A stretch of DNA of 32,223 nucleotides, from assembly GCA_025062075.1 (NCBI GenBank), contig JANXBA010000026.1, positions 1-32,223 on the forward strand, read 5' to 3'. Source of the DNA: Aquificaceae bacterium (GTDB taxonomy: Bacteria; Aquificota; Aquificia; Aquificales; Aquificaceae). The translations under genes and the position numbers were made by a program. A model generated the notes under the pieces. The model had not been told where the DNA came from. It did no database searches and worked only from the letters and a program-made list of their open reading frames with translations. Positions 10,906 through 19,934 of this stretch are shown here, piece after piece. Positions within the stretch are counted from its first letter, which is position 1. Each line of letters begins with the position of its first letter.

Positions 10906-11610
10906 ATGAGGGTCCTCTACGAAGGAAAAGCAAAAGTGCTCTACGAGATAGAGGGAGAGCCAGACAAGTGCCTCGTGCACTTCAAGGACACTGCCACCGC
11001 CTTTGACGCCACCAAAAAGGCCCAGATAGAAGGCAAGGGCGTCATAAACAACACCCTCTCCAGCCTCCTCTTCCGGCTTCTGGAAGAGAAAGGCATAAGA
11101 ACACACTTTATCAGGCAGGTCTCCGACAGGGAGATGCTGGTCTGGCGCGCCAAAAGGTACGAGCTGGAGGTGGTGGTGCGTAACATAACCGCCGGCAGTC
11201 TCTGCAAGAGACTGGGTTTAAAAGAAGGGCAGAAGCTAAAAAGACCTTTGGTGGAGCTCTTCTACAAGAGGGACGACCTGCACGACCCGCTCGTATGCAA
11301 GGAACATGTCCTCCTGCTTGGGCTCGCAAGCAGGGGAGAAGTAAACAGCATGGTCGCCATCGCCAAGAGGGTAAACAGGGTGCTCAAGAGCTTTTTCAAA
11401 GACCGTGGTCTTCTACTGGTGGACTTTAAGTTGGAGTTTGGTCTTCTGCCCGACGGGACGCTGGCGGTGATTGACGAGATTTCCCCCGACACCTGCAGGC
11501 TCTGGGACATAAAGACCGGGGAGAAGTTGGACAAGGACAGGTTCAGATTTGACCTTGGGGACCTGATGGAAGGCTACAGAGAGGTGCTCAGAAGGCTTCA
11601 AGGGGGGTAG
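10906..11610 (+). CDS. purC: Phosphoribosylaminoimidazole-succinocarboxamide synthase
   Basis: YEGKAKVLYEIEGEPDKCLVHFKDTATAFDATKKAQIEGKG; LVDFKLEFG; IDEISPDTCRLWD. Confidence 0.96.
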   Translation: MRVLYEGKAKVLYEIEGEPDKCLVHFKDTATAFDATKKAQIEGKGVINNTLSSLLFRLLEEKGIRTHFIRQVSDREMLVWRAKRYELEVVVRNITAGSLCKRLGLKEGQKLKRPLVELFYKRDDLHDPLVCKEHVLLLGLASRGEVNSMVAIAKRVNRVLKSFFKDRGLLLVDFKLEFGLLPDGTLAVIDEISPDTCRLWDIKTGEKLDKDRFRFDLGDLMEGYREVLRRLQGG

Positions 11611-12080
11611 ACCAACAGCATGACCCTTCCCATCTTCTCCCACATCCTGTCCAACTCTCGCTCGCCTACCACCTTGGCCCTCTCGTAGCCCGTGTGTAGC
11701 AGAAAGCTCCTTTCCCTGTAGCCCACTACCACCACATAGTGGGGGTTGCTGGTGCCAAACCTTCCTGTCTCCAACAGCAGTATGGGAGGAATGCCCCTGT
11801 CTATGAGGCTTCTCAGGTCCGAGAGTTCTCCGCGACGAGTCTCTGCCCTTAGACCCTTCTCCTTGGCGTAGTTCTCCAGGTCCGTTATGAGAGCTCCTTT
11901 CAGCTTGGGGTGGTAGACCTTCTCCGCTATGGTCTCTTGAGGGACTTCTATGCCGTAAAAGCTCAGCACTGCGCTGAGGGAGGCAGGACCGCAGAGGCGG
12001 TCTTGCTGTCTTACGAAGGGCACCTGCAGTTCCTTCCCGTAGGCCAGAAGAGAAAAGACCAAGAGCAGAAAAGCTATCAC
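11598..12080 (-). CDS. C39-like cysteine peptidase, PA2778-type
   Basis: Signal peptide, then VPFVRQQDRLCGPASLSAVLSFYGIEVPQETIAEKVY (catalytic Cys) and NPHYVVVVGYRERSFLLHTG (His region). Confidence 0.75.
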   Translation of the reverse strand: MIAFLLLVFSLLAYGKELQVPFVRQQDRLCGPASLSAVLSFYGIEVPQETIAEKVYHPKLKGALITDLENYAKEKGLRAETRRGELSDLRSLIDRGIPPILLLETGRFGTSNPHYVVVVGYRERSFLLHTGYERAKVVGERELDRMWEKMGRVMLLVYPP

Positions 12081-12469
12081 CGTATGATAATCTCTTTGTT
12101 GAGGAGTTTGAGCAGGACCACGAGCAGGATGGCTATGAGCAGGATGCCTATGGCTACACCTATAGCATCGCCTCCTGCCAGCACCTTGTCGGAGGCTTTA
12201 GCCAGCATGTGCACCTGCTCGTCGCTCAGCTGGGAGAGCTTTTGCTCCACCTCCTCCTTGGTAAGACCGTAGCTTCTGAGCTTTTCTTGGAGCTCCTTGC
12301 TCTCAAGAGCTCTTCTGACCTTTGAAAGTTCCTGCTCTCTGCCGTGGGAGAGGTGCTCTGAGGCGGGCTTTGAGTCCACCAGACCTGCCAAGGCGGGGGC
12401 GGAGTTAGAGAAGAAAAACCACCCTGCCACGCAAAGGGCCAGAAAGGGTTTTCTGAAGAGCTCCAACAT
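12077..12469 (-). CDS. PA2779-like membrane protein of unknown function
   Basis: Signal/TM N-terminus, central SHGREQELSKVRRALESKELQEKLRSYGLTKEEVEQKLSQLSDEQVHMLA, C-terminal TM helix; overlaps the C39 peptidase gene by 4 bp. Confidence 0.7.
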   Translation of the reverse strand: MLELFRKPFLALCVAGWFFFSNSAPALAGLVDSKPASEHLSHGREQELSKVRRALESKELQEKLRSYGLTKEEVEQKLSQLSDEQVHMLAKASDKVLAGGDAIGVAIGILLIAILLVVLLKLLNKEIIIR

Positions 12470-12497
12470 GATTTACCTCCTGCGTTTTCTGGCTCTA

Positions 12498-12503
12498 ATT
12501 ATA
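12498..12503 (-). promoter_or_regulatory. -10 box for PA2779-like/C39 operon, overlapping stop of AEC gene
   Basis: TATAAT on minus strand containing the TAA stop, followed by leader with AGGAGGT SD before ATG 12469. Confidence 0.45.
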
Positions 12504-13374
12504 CTCCAAGGCGTTCCAGCATGAAAACCCAAAGAGGCACGCTGAAAAAGCTCACCACCACGCCAAGCCCTGAGCTGGCGAAGGCCAAGTGGTGGTTAAG
12601 ACCGTACTTTAGCACCAACGCACTGGCGGTCACCATAGTGGGCATGGAAGACTCCAGCACGGAGACCTTGTAAGCCACCGGCTCAAGAGGTAGGGGCATA
12701 AGAAGGAGCACCGCCAAGCTAGGCACCAAGAACATCTTCGTGCAGACCGCAAAAGCGAGCAGTCTCTTCTCCTTTAGCACGAAGGCAAAGTTCAGGGAAA
12801 TTCCCAAAGAGAAGAGCACTACGGGCAAGAGGGAAGCTGCTGAAAAGTCCACGAACTTCCAGACCTGCTCGGGCAAGGCATAACCCCTCAGGGCAAAGCC
12901 CATTACGAGACCCAAAAAGGGCGGAAAAAGAAAAAGACCCCTCAGGTCAAGTCTACCGCTTAGGATAAGAAAGCCCACGGAGGACACCGCCAAAAAAGAG
13001 CCCACGTTGTCGTAGATGATGGCGTACTCAAGACCCTGCTGTCCATAGTAGGCAAAGCTGTAGGGATAGCCCAGAAAGGCGGTGTTGCCGAAGGCGGAGA
13101 TAACCACCAGCGTCTTTAGGTCCTTAGGGTTCAGGCGCAAGAGCCTACCCAAAAAAAAGGCCAAGAGCAGAGAGCAGAGTATGACCAGCCAGGCCCCTGC
13201 ACCAACCAGAAGCACCTCTCGGGAGAGTCCCAGTCCATGTGCTATTTTGAAGCTAAGAAGGGGCAGGGCAAAGTAGAGCACGTAGTTGACCAGCACCCTT
13301 GCATGCTCTTCCGTGAAGACCCCCCACCTTTTGAAAAGGTAGGCCGTGCTCACCGTAAGGATGACCTCAAGCAT
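12499..13374 (-). CDS. AEC (auxin efflux carrier) family transporter
   Basis: About ten TM segments; LVNYVLYFALPLLSFKIA, ISAFGNTAFLGYP, ESSMPTMVTASALVLKYGLN. Confidence 0.82.
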   Translation of the reverse strand: MLEVILTVSTAYLFKRWGVFTEEHARVLVNYVLYFALPLLSFKIAHGLGLSREVLLVGAGAWLVILCSLLLAFFLGRLLRLNPKDLKTLVVISAFGNTAFLGYPYSFAYYGQQGLEYAIIYDNVGSFLAVSSVGFLILSGRLDLRGLFLFPPFLGLVMGFALRGYALPEQVWKFVDFSAASLLPVVLFSLGISLNFAFVLKEKRLLAFAVCTKMFLVPSLAVLLLMPLPLEPVAYKVSVLESSMPTMVTASALVLKYGLNHHLAFASSGLGVVVSFFSVPLWVFMLERLGV

Positions 13375-14302
13375 GGAAAAAGTCTTCTATCTTCCTCCTT
13401 ATGAGTCCATAAGCTCCAAGGTTGAGCCTGAGGAACTTCTCCAGACTACCTATGGGGAGCAAGTTTTGAGGAGACCTCCTGTCCTGAAAGGACTGGCTGG
13501 CAAAAAGGGGCAGTACGCCTGCGGACAGGTCTGCCAACCTCTTTACCAAGTCTATGTTCTGGGGGAAGACCTCCACCCGGGCAAGCCCGTGCAATCCTTC
13601 GTGGGGGGAGAGCTTTATGTACCAAGTGTACTTGTCCACCTTTTCCTCCTCTTCCTGCTGTCGCTGGTAGTGGACTTTCAGGATAGGGCTTCTTTGGCCC
13701 ACCTTGAGGCTATAGAGCAGGTTGAGGTTCACGCGGTCCATGTAGAGCCTTTTTATGCTCTTTACAAAGCCCAGACAGGAGGTGTGCCTGAGCTTGTAGC
13801 TGAGCGTGCCGTCGCACACCACCAAGGCATCAGAAGACTCTTTGAAAGCTCTCAGAGCCAAGCGTGTCTCCAGCTCTTCCTTCATGTACCTGTTTACCTC
13901 CTGGGTTATCTCTCTGTCTGTCTGTTTAGGTTTGAAGCCCAGCAAGGTCTCCAAGGTGGCACTGCCTCTGAAAAAGAGAATTCTCTCCACCTTCTGGTGT
14001 AGGAGGGAGTCTCCAACAAGGTTCAGCCTGCCGTAGTCCACCTTCAGAGCCCCCGCCCCCACGGATACGAAGGCTCCTTCAAAGCTCTCTCCCGTCTCTT
14101 CGTCCTTTATGTAGGCCACGCACTCTGTTCGTCGCACGCCGTCCACGAAGACCACGCTGAAAGTGTCCGGCTGGTGTCCACTGTAGGGCCTTGGCTCTTC
14201 CAAAAAGTCAACGAACTGGGAGCTCTCCTCTATGTCGGCGGACTCTATCTCCAACGGCTGGTGGGGGCTCAGGGAAAAGGTGTATCTGCCCACGCTCTTC
14301 AT
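13367..14302 (-). CDS. NurA-like nuclease domain protein
   Basis: FSVVFVDGVRRTE, ALVVCDGTLSYK, and C-terminal DRRSPQNLLPIGSLEKFLRLNLG resemble the acidic motifs and C-terminal motif of the NurA family. Confidence 0.6.
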   Translation of the reverse strand: MKSVGRYTFSLSPHQPLEIESADIEESSQFVDFLEEPRPYSGHQPDTFSVVFVDGVRRTECVAYIKDEETGESFEGAFVSVGAGALKVDYGRLNLVGDSLLHQKVERILFFRGSATLETLLGFKPKQTDREITQEVNRYMKEELETRLALRAFKESSDALVVCDGTLSYKLRHTSCLGFVKSIKRLYMDRVNLNLLYSLKVGQRSPILKVHYQRQQEEEEKVDKYTWYIKLSPHEGLHGLARVEVFPQNIDLVKRLADLSAGVLPLFASQSFQDRRSPQNLLPIGSLEKFLRLNLGAYGLIRRKIEDFFHA

Positions 14303-14303
14303 C

Positions 14304-15293
14304 TCACTCTAACCTTCTGATTAAAGAGTATTTTAGAGCATCTAACCCTTCGCCCGTCAGGGCTGACACGGCCAGAAAGGCGTATCCTCTTTTTTCAAAC
14401 TCTGTGCGGAGCTCCTGCAGGTACTCTCTTTCCCTCAGCTGGTCTATCTTGTTGGCCACCACTATCTGGGGCTTGCGGAGTAGCTCTGGACTGTAGCTTT
14501 CCATCTCCTTGTTTACCACTTGAAAGGCTCGCAGAGGCTCTTCCAGCCTGCCCTCGGACACGTCTATCAGGTGAAGGAGTAGCCTGGTTCTCTCTATGTG
14601 CCTTAGAAACTCGTGTCCCAGCCCTTTGCCCTGACTGGCACCTTCTATGAGCCCAGGAATGTCTGCCAGCACCACCTGACGGTCTTCCACCTGCATAACC
14701 CCCAGCACGGGAGAGAGGGTGGTGAAGGGATAGTCTGCCACCTTGGACTTGGCCCGGGTGAGTTTGGATATGAGAGTGGACTTGCCCGCGTTGGGAAGGC
14801 CTATGAGCCCCACGTCTGCGATGAGCTTAAGCTCCAGTAAGAGCCACTTCTCTTCTCCCTCTTCGCCTTTCTCCGCATACCGCGGAGTCTGGTTGGTGGG
14901 CGTGGCAAAGTGGGCATTTCCCCTCCCGCCCCTTCCACCCCTTGCCACTACGCACCTTTGTCCCTCCTGGGTCAGGTCGCACAGGACTTGCCCCGTCTGT
15001 TCCTCTATCACCACCGTGCCCACGGGCACCTCTATGAGCAGGTCTTCACCCTTCTTTCCGTGCTGGTGCTTCCCTCTGCCGTGCTCACCCCTTTGAGCCT
15101 TGAAGTGTGCCTGAAACTTAAAGTCGTAGAGGGTGTGCTTTCTGCTTGTGGCCACCAGCACCACGTCACCTCCCTTCCCACCATCTCCGCCCGCGGGACC
15201 TCCGAAGGGTCTGTACTTTTCCCTCAGAAAGGCCACAGCTCCGTCGCCACCGTCGCCGGCTTTGACGTGTATTTTTACCCTGTCAACGAACAT
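14304..15293 (-). CDS. obgE: GTPase Obg
   Basis: MFVDRVKIHVKAGDGGDGAVAFLREKYRPFGGPAGGDGGKGGDV; GLPNAGKSTLISKLT; DIPGLIEGASQGKGLGHEFLRHIER. Start corrected from 15359 to 15293. Confidence 0.96.
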   Translation of the reverse strand: MFVDRVKIHVKAGDGGDGAVAFLREKYRPFGGPAGGDGGKGGDVVLVATSRKHTLYDFKFQAHFKAQRGEHGRGKHQHGKKGEDLLIEVPVGTVVIEEQTGQVLCDLTQEGQRCVVARGGRGGRGNAHFATPTNQTPRYAEKGEEGEEKWLLLELKLIADVGLIGLPNAGKSTLISKLTRAKSKVADYPFTTLSPVLGVMQVEDRQVVLADIPGLIEGASQGKGLGHEFLRHIERTRLLLHLIDVSEGRLEEPLRAFQVVNKEMESYSPELLRKPQIVVANKIDQLREREYLQELRTEFEKRGYAFLAVSALTGEGLDALKYSLIRRLE

Positions 15294-15300
15294 GAGAAAA

Positions 15301-15308
15301 AGTATATT
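15301..15308. promoter_or_regulatory. Overlapping divergent -10 boxes for obgE (-) and uvsE (+)
   Basis: TATACT + 7 nt (TTTTCTC) + ATG on minus; TATATT + 7 nt (TCCCGCT) + ATG on plus. Confidence 0.55.
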
Positions 15309-15315
15309 TCCCGCT

Positions 15316-16194
15316 ATGCTGGAGATAGAAGGTATAAGGCTGGGCTTTTTCTGCTCCACTCAGGACGGGAAGGTCACCACCAACAGAAAGTTTCATCTGA
15401 AAAACCTCACCTTTGAGCGAGTTATGGAGGCCTTTGAGAAGAACTTGCGGGACTTTGAGCTCTTGCTTGACCTTTCCCTTTCTCTGGGCTGTGGCGTCTT
15501 CAGGCTCGGTTCAGACATGGTGCCCTTTGCCTCTCACCCCAACTTTAAGAGAGAGTGGCTAAGGCCCATAGAGGAGGCGCTGGTGGGCTTTTCCCGTAGG
15601 CTCAAGGACTACCCTATAAGAATTACCATGCATCCGGGCCAGTTTGTGGTGCTCAGCTCACCAAAGGAGCAGGTCCTGAGCGCCTCTCTTCGGGAGCTGG
15701 AGTATCACTTCTGGCTCTTGGACAGGCTGGGCGTAGGCAGAGAGGGCGTGGTGGTGGTGCATGTGGGTGGGCTCTTCGAAGGCAAAGAAGGAGCTCTCAA
15801 GAGGTTCAAGAAAGTGCTCAAAGAGCAAGGGTGGCTTACAGAAAGGCTCGTGGTGGAAAACGACGAGAGGCACTACACGGTGGAGGACCTCCTGAGGGCA
15901 GAGCTCCCCATCCCCATAGTTTACGACCACTACCACCACACTCTTAACCCCTCAAACTTCCAACCCGATGAAGTCCTGAGCACTTGGGGCGACAGAGTGC
16001 CTGAGTTTCACCTCTCTTCCAAGCCCGAAGGAAGGCACAGGTTTGGGGAGCACGGAGAGTGGGTAAAAAGGGAAGACTTCTTGGTCTTCTTGAGACTCTT
16101 CGGTGGTAGGCGCGTGGACCTGATTTTGGAAGCCAAGGCAAAGGAGAAGGCCCTTCAGAGACTTCTGACGGAGATAAAGTCCATTGGTTTATAA
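15316..16194 (+). CDS. uvsE: UV DNA damage endonuclease (UvsE/UVDE-like)
   Basis: IRLGFFCSTQDG..., FRLGSDMVPFASHP, ITMHPGQFVVLSSP, VVHVGG, VVENDERHYTVEDLL, PIVYDHYHHTLNP, EFHLSSKP, DLILEAKAKEKAL. ATG 15316 preferred over 15292 because of similarity start and promoter spacing. Confidence 0.88.
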   Translation: MLEIEGIRLGFFCSTQDGKVTTNRKFHLKNLTFERVMEAFEKNLRDFELLLDLSLSLGCGVFRLGSDMVPFASHPNFKREWLRPIEEALVGFSRRLKDYPIRITMHPGQFVVLSSPKEQVLSASLRELEYHFWLLDRLGVGREGVVVVHVGGLFEGKEGALKRFKKVLKEQGWLTERLVVENDERHYTVEDLLRAELPIPIVYDHYHHTLNPSNFQPDEVLSTWGDRVPEFHLSSKPEGRHRFGEHGEWVKREDFLVFLRLFGGRRVDLILEAKAKEKALQRLLTEIKSIGL

Positions 16195-16195
16195 T
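16190..16195 (+). promoter_or_regulatory. -10 box of tRNA-Leu
   Basis: TATAAT overlapping the uvsE stop codon, 10 nt before tRNA position 1. Confidence 0.5.
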
Positions 16196-16205
16196 TGTGC
16201 CTTTA

Positions 16206-16289
16206 GCGGGTGTGGCGGAACTGGCAGACGCGCAGGACTTAGGATCCTGTGGGCATTAGCCCGTGAGGGTTCGACTCCCTCCACCCGCA
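16206..16289 (+). tRNA. tRNA-Leu, anticodon UAG
   Basis: Acceptor GCGGGTG/CACCCGC, anticodon stem CAGGA/TCCTG with loop CTTAGGA, long variable arm, GGTTCGACTCC T-arm. No encoded CCA. Confidence 0.95.
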
Positions 16290-16308
16290 TTACGCTGAGG
16301 AGGTTTGG

Positions 16309-17595
16309 ATGAAAGTTAGCACGGAAGAGAGACAGGGACTTTTCAGAGCCCTTAAAGTAGAGGTGGAGGGCGACATAGTAAGGTCTGCCCTGGACGAGGT
16401 GTACAACTACCTAAAGCAAAACGCGGAGATAGAGGGCTTTAGAAAGGGCAAGGCACCCTTGTGGATAATAAGGGTAAAGTTTAGAGACTACGTGCAGGAA
16501 GAGGTGGGCAAGAAAGTGGCGAACGCCACCCTGTCCGCCGCCATACAGGAGAGCGGGCTAAAGCCGGTGGCGGATGTTTACTTAGAAAGCGTTCAGTTGG
16601 AAGAGCCCAATCAAAAGCTCAGCTACACCGTCTCCTTTGAAGTGCCCCCCGACTTCGAGCTTCAAAACATAGAAGGGTTGGAAGTGGAGATAAAAAAAGT
16701 AGAGTTCAGCGAAGAGATGGTGGCTAAACGCATAGAGGAGCTCAGAGAAGAGCATGCCCTGTGGGAGCCCGTGGACAGAGAGGTAAGAGAGGGCGACCTG
16801 GTGATGGTAGAATACAAGGTGCAGGACCTGGAAAGCCGAGAGAGCACCCAGGGGGAGACATCTGGAGTTATAGGGACCAATACCTTCAGAGAAGAGGTGG
16901 AAAAGGCCCTTCTTGGTAAGAAAGAAGGGGACACCCTCACGCTAGAAGAGCTCGCTCTCTACAACCTGCGGGGAGAGCCCGTAGGGAAGGCAAAGGTGGA
17001 GCTCAAGATAAAAAGCGTGAAAGAAAAGGTTCTACCAGAACTGGGCGACGACTTTGCAAAGGAGCTAGGTCTGGGCGAAAGCTGGGCGGAGGCCCAAGAG
17101 AAGATAAGACAGGAGGTAAAGGCAAGCCTTGAGAGCGTAAAAAAGGCCATGCTGGCAGAGGCTACCGCAAACAAGTTAGTGCAGATGCACAACTTTGAAG
17201 TCCCCCAGACCCTACTGCAGAGAGAGGTGGCTCTTCTGGTGGAGAGAAGGGTGAGCCAGCTTTCCCAGTGGGGCGTAGACCCAAAGTACGTGGACTACCG
17301 GGCTCTGGCCAAAGAAGTCACACCGCAGGCGGTCTTCAACATAAAGCTCAGGTTCATACTGGAAAAGTACGCCCGAGAGAAGGGCATTCAGGTAAGTGCG
17401 CAAGAGCTCCAAAAGCGCACGGAGGAGCTCGCCCAGAGCTACGAGAAGTCTCCTGAAGAGGTGAGAGACTTCCTGCAAAAAGAAGAGCTCCTGCCGGTCC
17501 TTGAAGGAGACCTAAGGAGAGAAAAGGCTCTGGAAGACATACTCTCCAAGGTGGTAGTAAGGGAGCTACAGGAGGAAGAGCATGAAAGCGTTTGA
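16309..17595 (+). CDS. tig: Trigger factor
   Basis: N-terminal ribosome-binding [15 protein letters not shown] signature, PPIase-like and C-terminal helical domains; followed by clpP-clpX. Confidence 0.93.
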   Translation: MKVSTEERQGLFRALKVEVEGDIVRSALDEVYNYLKQNAEIEGFRKGKAPLWIIRVKFRDYVQEEVGKKVANATLSAAIQESGLKPVADVYLESVQLEEPNQKLSYTVSFEVPPDFELQNIEGLEVEIKKVEFSEEMVAKRIEELREEHALWEPVDREVREGDLVMVEYKVQDLESRESTQGETSGVIGTNTFREEVEKALLGKKEGDTLTLEELALYNLRGEPVGKAKVELKIKSVKEKVLPELGDDFAKELGLGESWAEAQEKIRQEVKASLESVKKAMLAEATANKLVQMHNFEVPQTLLQREVALLVERRVSQLSQWGVDPKYVDYRALAKEVTPQAVFNIKLRFILEKYAREKGIQVSAQELQKRTEELAQSYEKSPEEVRDFLQKEELLPVLEGDLRREKALEDILSKVVVRELQEEEHESV

Positions 17596-18178
17596 CCAGC
17601 TCGTGCCCATAGTCATAGAACAGACCCCGCGGGGTGAGAGAGCTTACGACATCTACTCAAGGCTTCTCCAGGACAGGATAGTGCTCTTGGGCTTTCCCAT
17701 AGACGACCACATCGCCAACCTGATAGTGGCTCAGCTCCTGTTCTTAGAAGCCCAAGACCCAGACAAGGACATATACATGTACATAAACTCCCCCGGCGGT
17801 TCGGTAACTGCGGGCATGGCCATATACGACACCATGCAGTACATAAAGCCGGACGTGGTCACCATATGCCTTGGGCAGGCGGCTTCTATGGGTGCAGTGC
17901 TTCTCTCTGCGGGCACCAAGGGCAAAAGGTACGCCCTGCCCCACGCACGAATCATGATACACCAGCCCATCGGAGGTATTTCTGGGCAGGCCACCGACAT
18001 CATCATTCACGCAGAGGAGATAAGAAGGATAAAGCACATGCTTAACCAAATTCTTGCCAAACATACGGGTCAGAGCTTAGAAAAAATAGAAAGGGACGTG
18101 GAGAGAGACTACTTCATGTCCGCCCAAGAAGCCCTTGAGTACGGCATAGTGGACAAGGTAATAGAAAAGAGGAGCTAG
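17582..18178 (+). CDS. clpP: ATP-dependent Clp protease proteolytic subunit
   Basis: [72 protein letters not shown]. Confidence 0.98.
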   Translation: MKAFDQLVPIVIEQTPRGERAYDIYSRLLQDRIVLLGFPIDDHIANLIVAQLLFLEAQDPDKDIYMYINSPGGSVTAGMAIYDTMQYIKPDVVTICLGQAASMGAVLLSAGTKGKRYALPHARIMIHQPIGGISGQATDIIIHAEEIRRIKHMLNQILAKHTGQSLEKIERDVERDYFMSAQEALEYGIVDKVIEKRS

Positions 18179-18179
18179 C

Positions 18180-19418
18180 ATGGCCAGGAAAAAGCAAGAA
18201 ACTCAATGCTCCTTCTGCGGACGCTCCCAGCACGAAGTTTTCATGCTTATAGCAGGGCCTAACGACGTGTTCATCTGCGACCGTTGCGTGGAAGCCTGCA
18301 GTAGCGTTATAAAAGACCACAAAAAGCAGATAAATCAGCAAATGCTTCAGGACATTCCCACGCCCGAAGAGATAAAACGTCATCTGGACCAGTACGTGAT
18401 AGGTCAGGAAAAGGCCAAGAAGGCCCTGTCGGTGGCCGTCTACAACCACTACAAGAGAATAAGAGCCAAGGAGACAGGCCTGAGACTGGAAGATGTGGAG
18501 GTAGAAAAGAGCAACATCCTGCTCATAGGGCCCACGGGCTCGGGCAAGACCCTTCTGCCCAAGACTTTAGCCAAGATTTTAGATGTGCCCTTCGCCATAG
18601 CGGACGCCACCACCCTCACAGAGGCGGGCTATGTGGGCGAGGACGTGGAGAACGTGCTGGTAAGACTTTTGCAAAACTGCGGCTACGACGTAAAGGCTGC
18701 CCAGAAGGGCATAGTCTACATTGATGAGATAGACAAGATAGCCAAAAAGTCAGGCATAAACCCTTCTATAACTCGGGATGTATCTGGCGAGGGCGTCCAG
18801 CAGGCACTCCTGAAGATTGTAGAGGGCACCATTTCTAACGTGCCACCGCAGGGAGGGAGGAAACATCCTCACCAAGAGTTCCTGCAGGTGGACACCACGG
18901 ACATACTCTTCATCTGTGGGGGGGCCTTCGTAGGGCTTGAGGAGATAGTCAAGCGCAGGCTCGGAAAGTCGGTCATGGGCTTTGAGTCTGAGATAAAACG
19001 CTTCGGCGAGGGCGAAAGCCCTCTGCACTTTGTGGAGGCGGACGACCTGATTCACTTCGGCCTCATACCAGAGTTCGTGGGAAGGTTTCCCGTGGTGGCA
19101 GTGCTGGAAGAGCTCACTCAGGAAGAGCTCGTGAGAATTCTCTCCGAGCCCAAAAACGCTCTAATAAAGCAGTACAAAAAACTCTTTGAGATGGAGGGAG
19201 TAGAGTTAGAGTTTACCCAAGAGGCCCTGGAGGAAATAGCCAAAGAGTCCCTAAGGCGTAAGACGGGGGCAAGAGGTCTAAGAGCCATCGTGGAAGAGCT
19301 CATGCTGGATGTGATGTTTGAGATTCCCTCCTTGAGGGATGTGCGAAAGGTGGTGGTAAGCGGAGAGACGGTGAGGAAGCGCCTGAAGCCCACCTACATA
19401 ATGAGGCAGGCGGTCTAA
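18180..19418 (+). CDS. clpX: ATP-dependent Clp protease ATP-binding subunit
   Basis: [11 protein letters not shown] zinc finger; [33 protein letters not shown]. Confidence 0.98.
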   Translation: MARKKQETQCSFCGRSQHEVFMLIAGPNDVFICDRCVEACSSVIKDHKKQINQQMLQDIPTPEEIKRHLDQYVIGQEKAKKALSVAVYNHYKRIRAKETGLRLEDVEVEKSNILLIGPTGSGKTLLPKTLAKILDVPFAIADATTLTEAGYVGEDVENVLVRLLQNCGYDVKAAQKGIVYIDEIDKIAKKSGINPSITRDVSGEGVQQALLKIVEGTISNVPPQGGRKHPHQEFLQVDTTDILFICGGAFVGLEEIVKRRLGKSVMGFESEIKRFGEGESPLHFVEADDLIHFGLIPEFVGRFPVVAVLEELTQEELVRILSEPKNALIKQYKKLFEMEGVELEFTQEALEEIAKESLRRKTGARGLRAIVEELMLDVMFEIPSLRDVRKVVVSGETVRKRLKPTYIMRQAV

Positions 19419-19448
19419 AGTGTGCTATCCTTTTAGTAGGAGGTAAAC

Positions 19449-19934
19449 ATGAAGAGAGTGCTTGTAGTTTTCCTTCTTCTTCCCTTCTTGGGCTTTGCTC
19501 AGCAGAGGCTCGCCTGCGTGGACCCCGGTAAGATACTCTCCGAGTCCCAGCTGGTAAAGAGCAAAGAGAACGAGCTCAGGTCAAGAGCGGAGCAGTATCA
19601 AAAGCAACTGGACCAGATAAACAAAAGACTGGAGGACCTCAAAAAACAGATAGAGAGCAGAGGCATCGCCCAAAGCGTGCGGGAGCAGAGAATAAAGGAA
19701 TACCAAAAGACAGAAGCGGAAGGGGTGGAAATCCAGCAAAAGGCCCAGAGAGAACTCTCAGAACTCAAAGGCAAGATGGAAGAGGACATTATAAACAGGG
19801 TCAGAGCCATATCGGAGGACATAGCCAAAAAGCAGGGCTTTACCGCAGTGCTTGACTGCTCCGCCTTCGTCTACAAGTCTGCAGAAATGGACATCACCAA
19901 GGAGGTCATCCAGAGGTTAGACCAGCAGAGATGA
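19449..19934 (+). CDS. OmpH/Skp-family periplasmic chaperone
   Basis: Signal peptide, LACVDPGKILSESQLVKSKENELR, coiled coil, TAVLDCSAFVYKSAEMDITKEVIQRLDQ. Confidence 0.85.
   Translation: MKRVLVVFLLLPFLGFAQQRLACVDPGKILSESQLVKSKENELRSRAEQYQKQLDQINKRLEDLKKQIESRGIAQSVREQRIKEYQKTEAEGVEIQQKAQRELSELKGKMEEDIINRVRAISEDIAKKQGFTAVLDCSAFVYKSAEMDITKEVIQRLDQQR

Noticed and set aside
13346-14002. 218-aa plus-strand ORF opposite the NurA-like gene
   Set aside because: Antisense shadow of a better-supported coding frame; no recognisable motif or SD.
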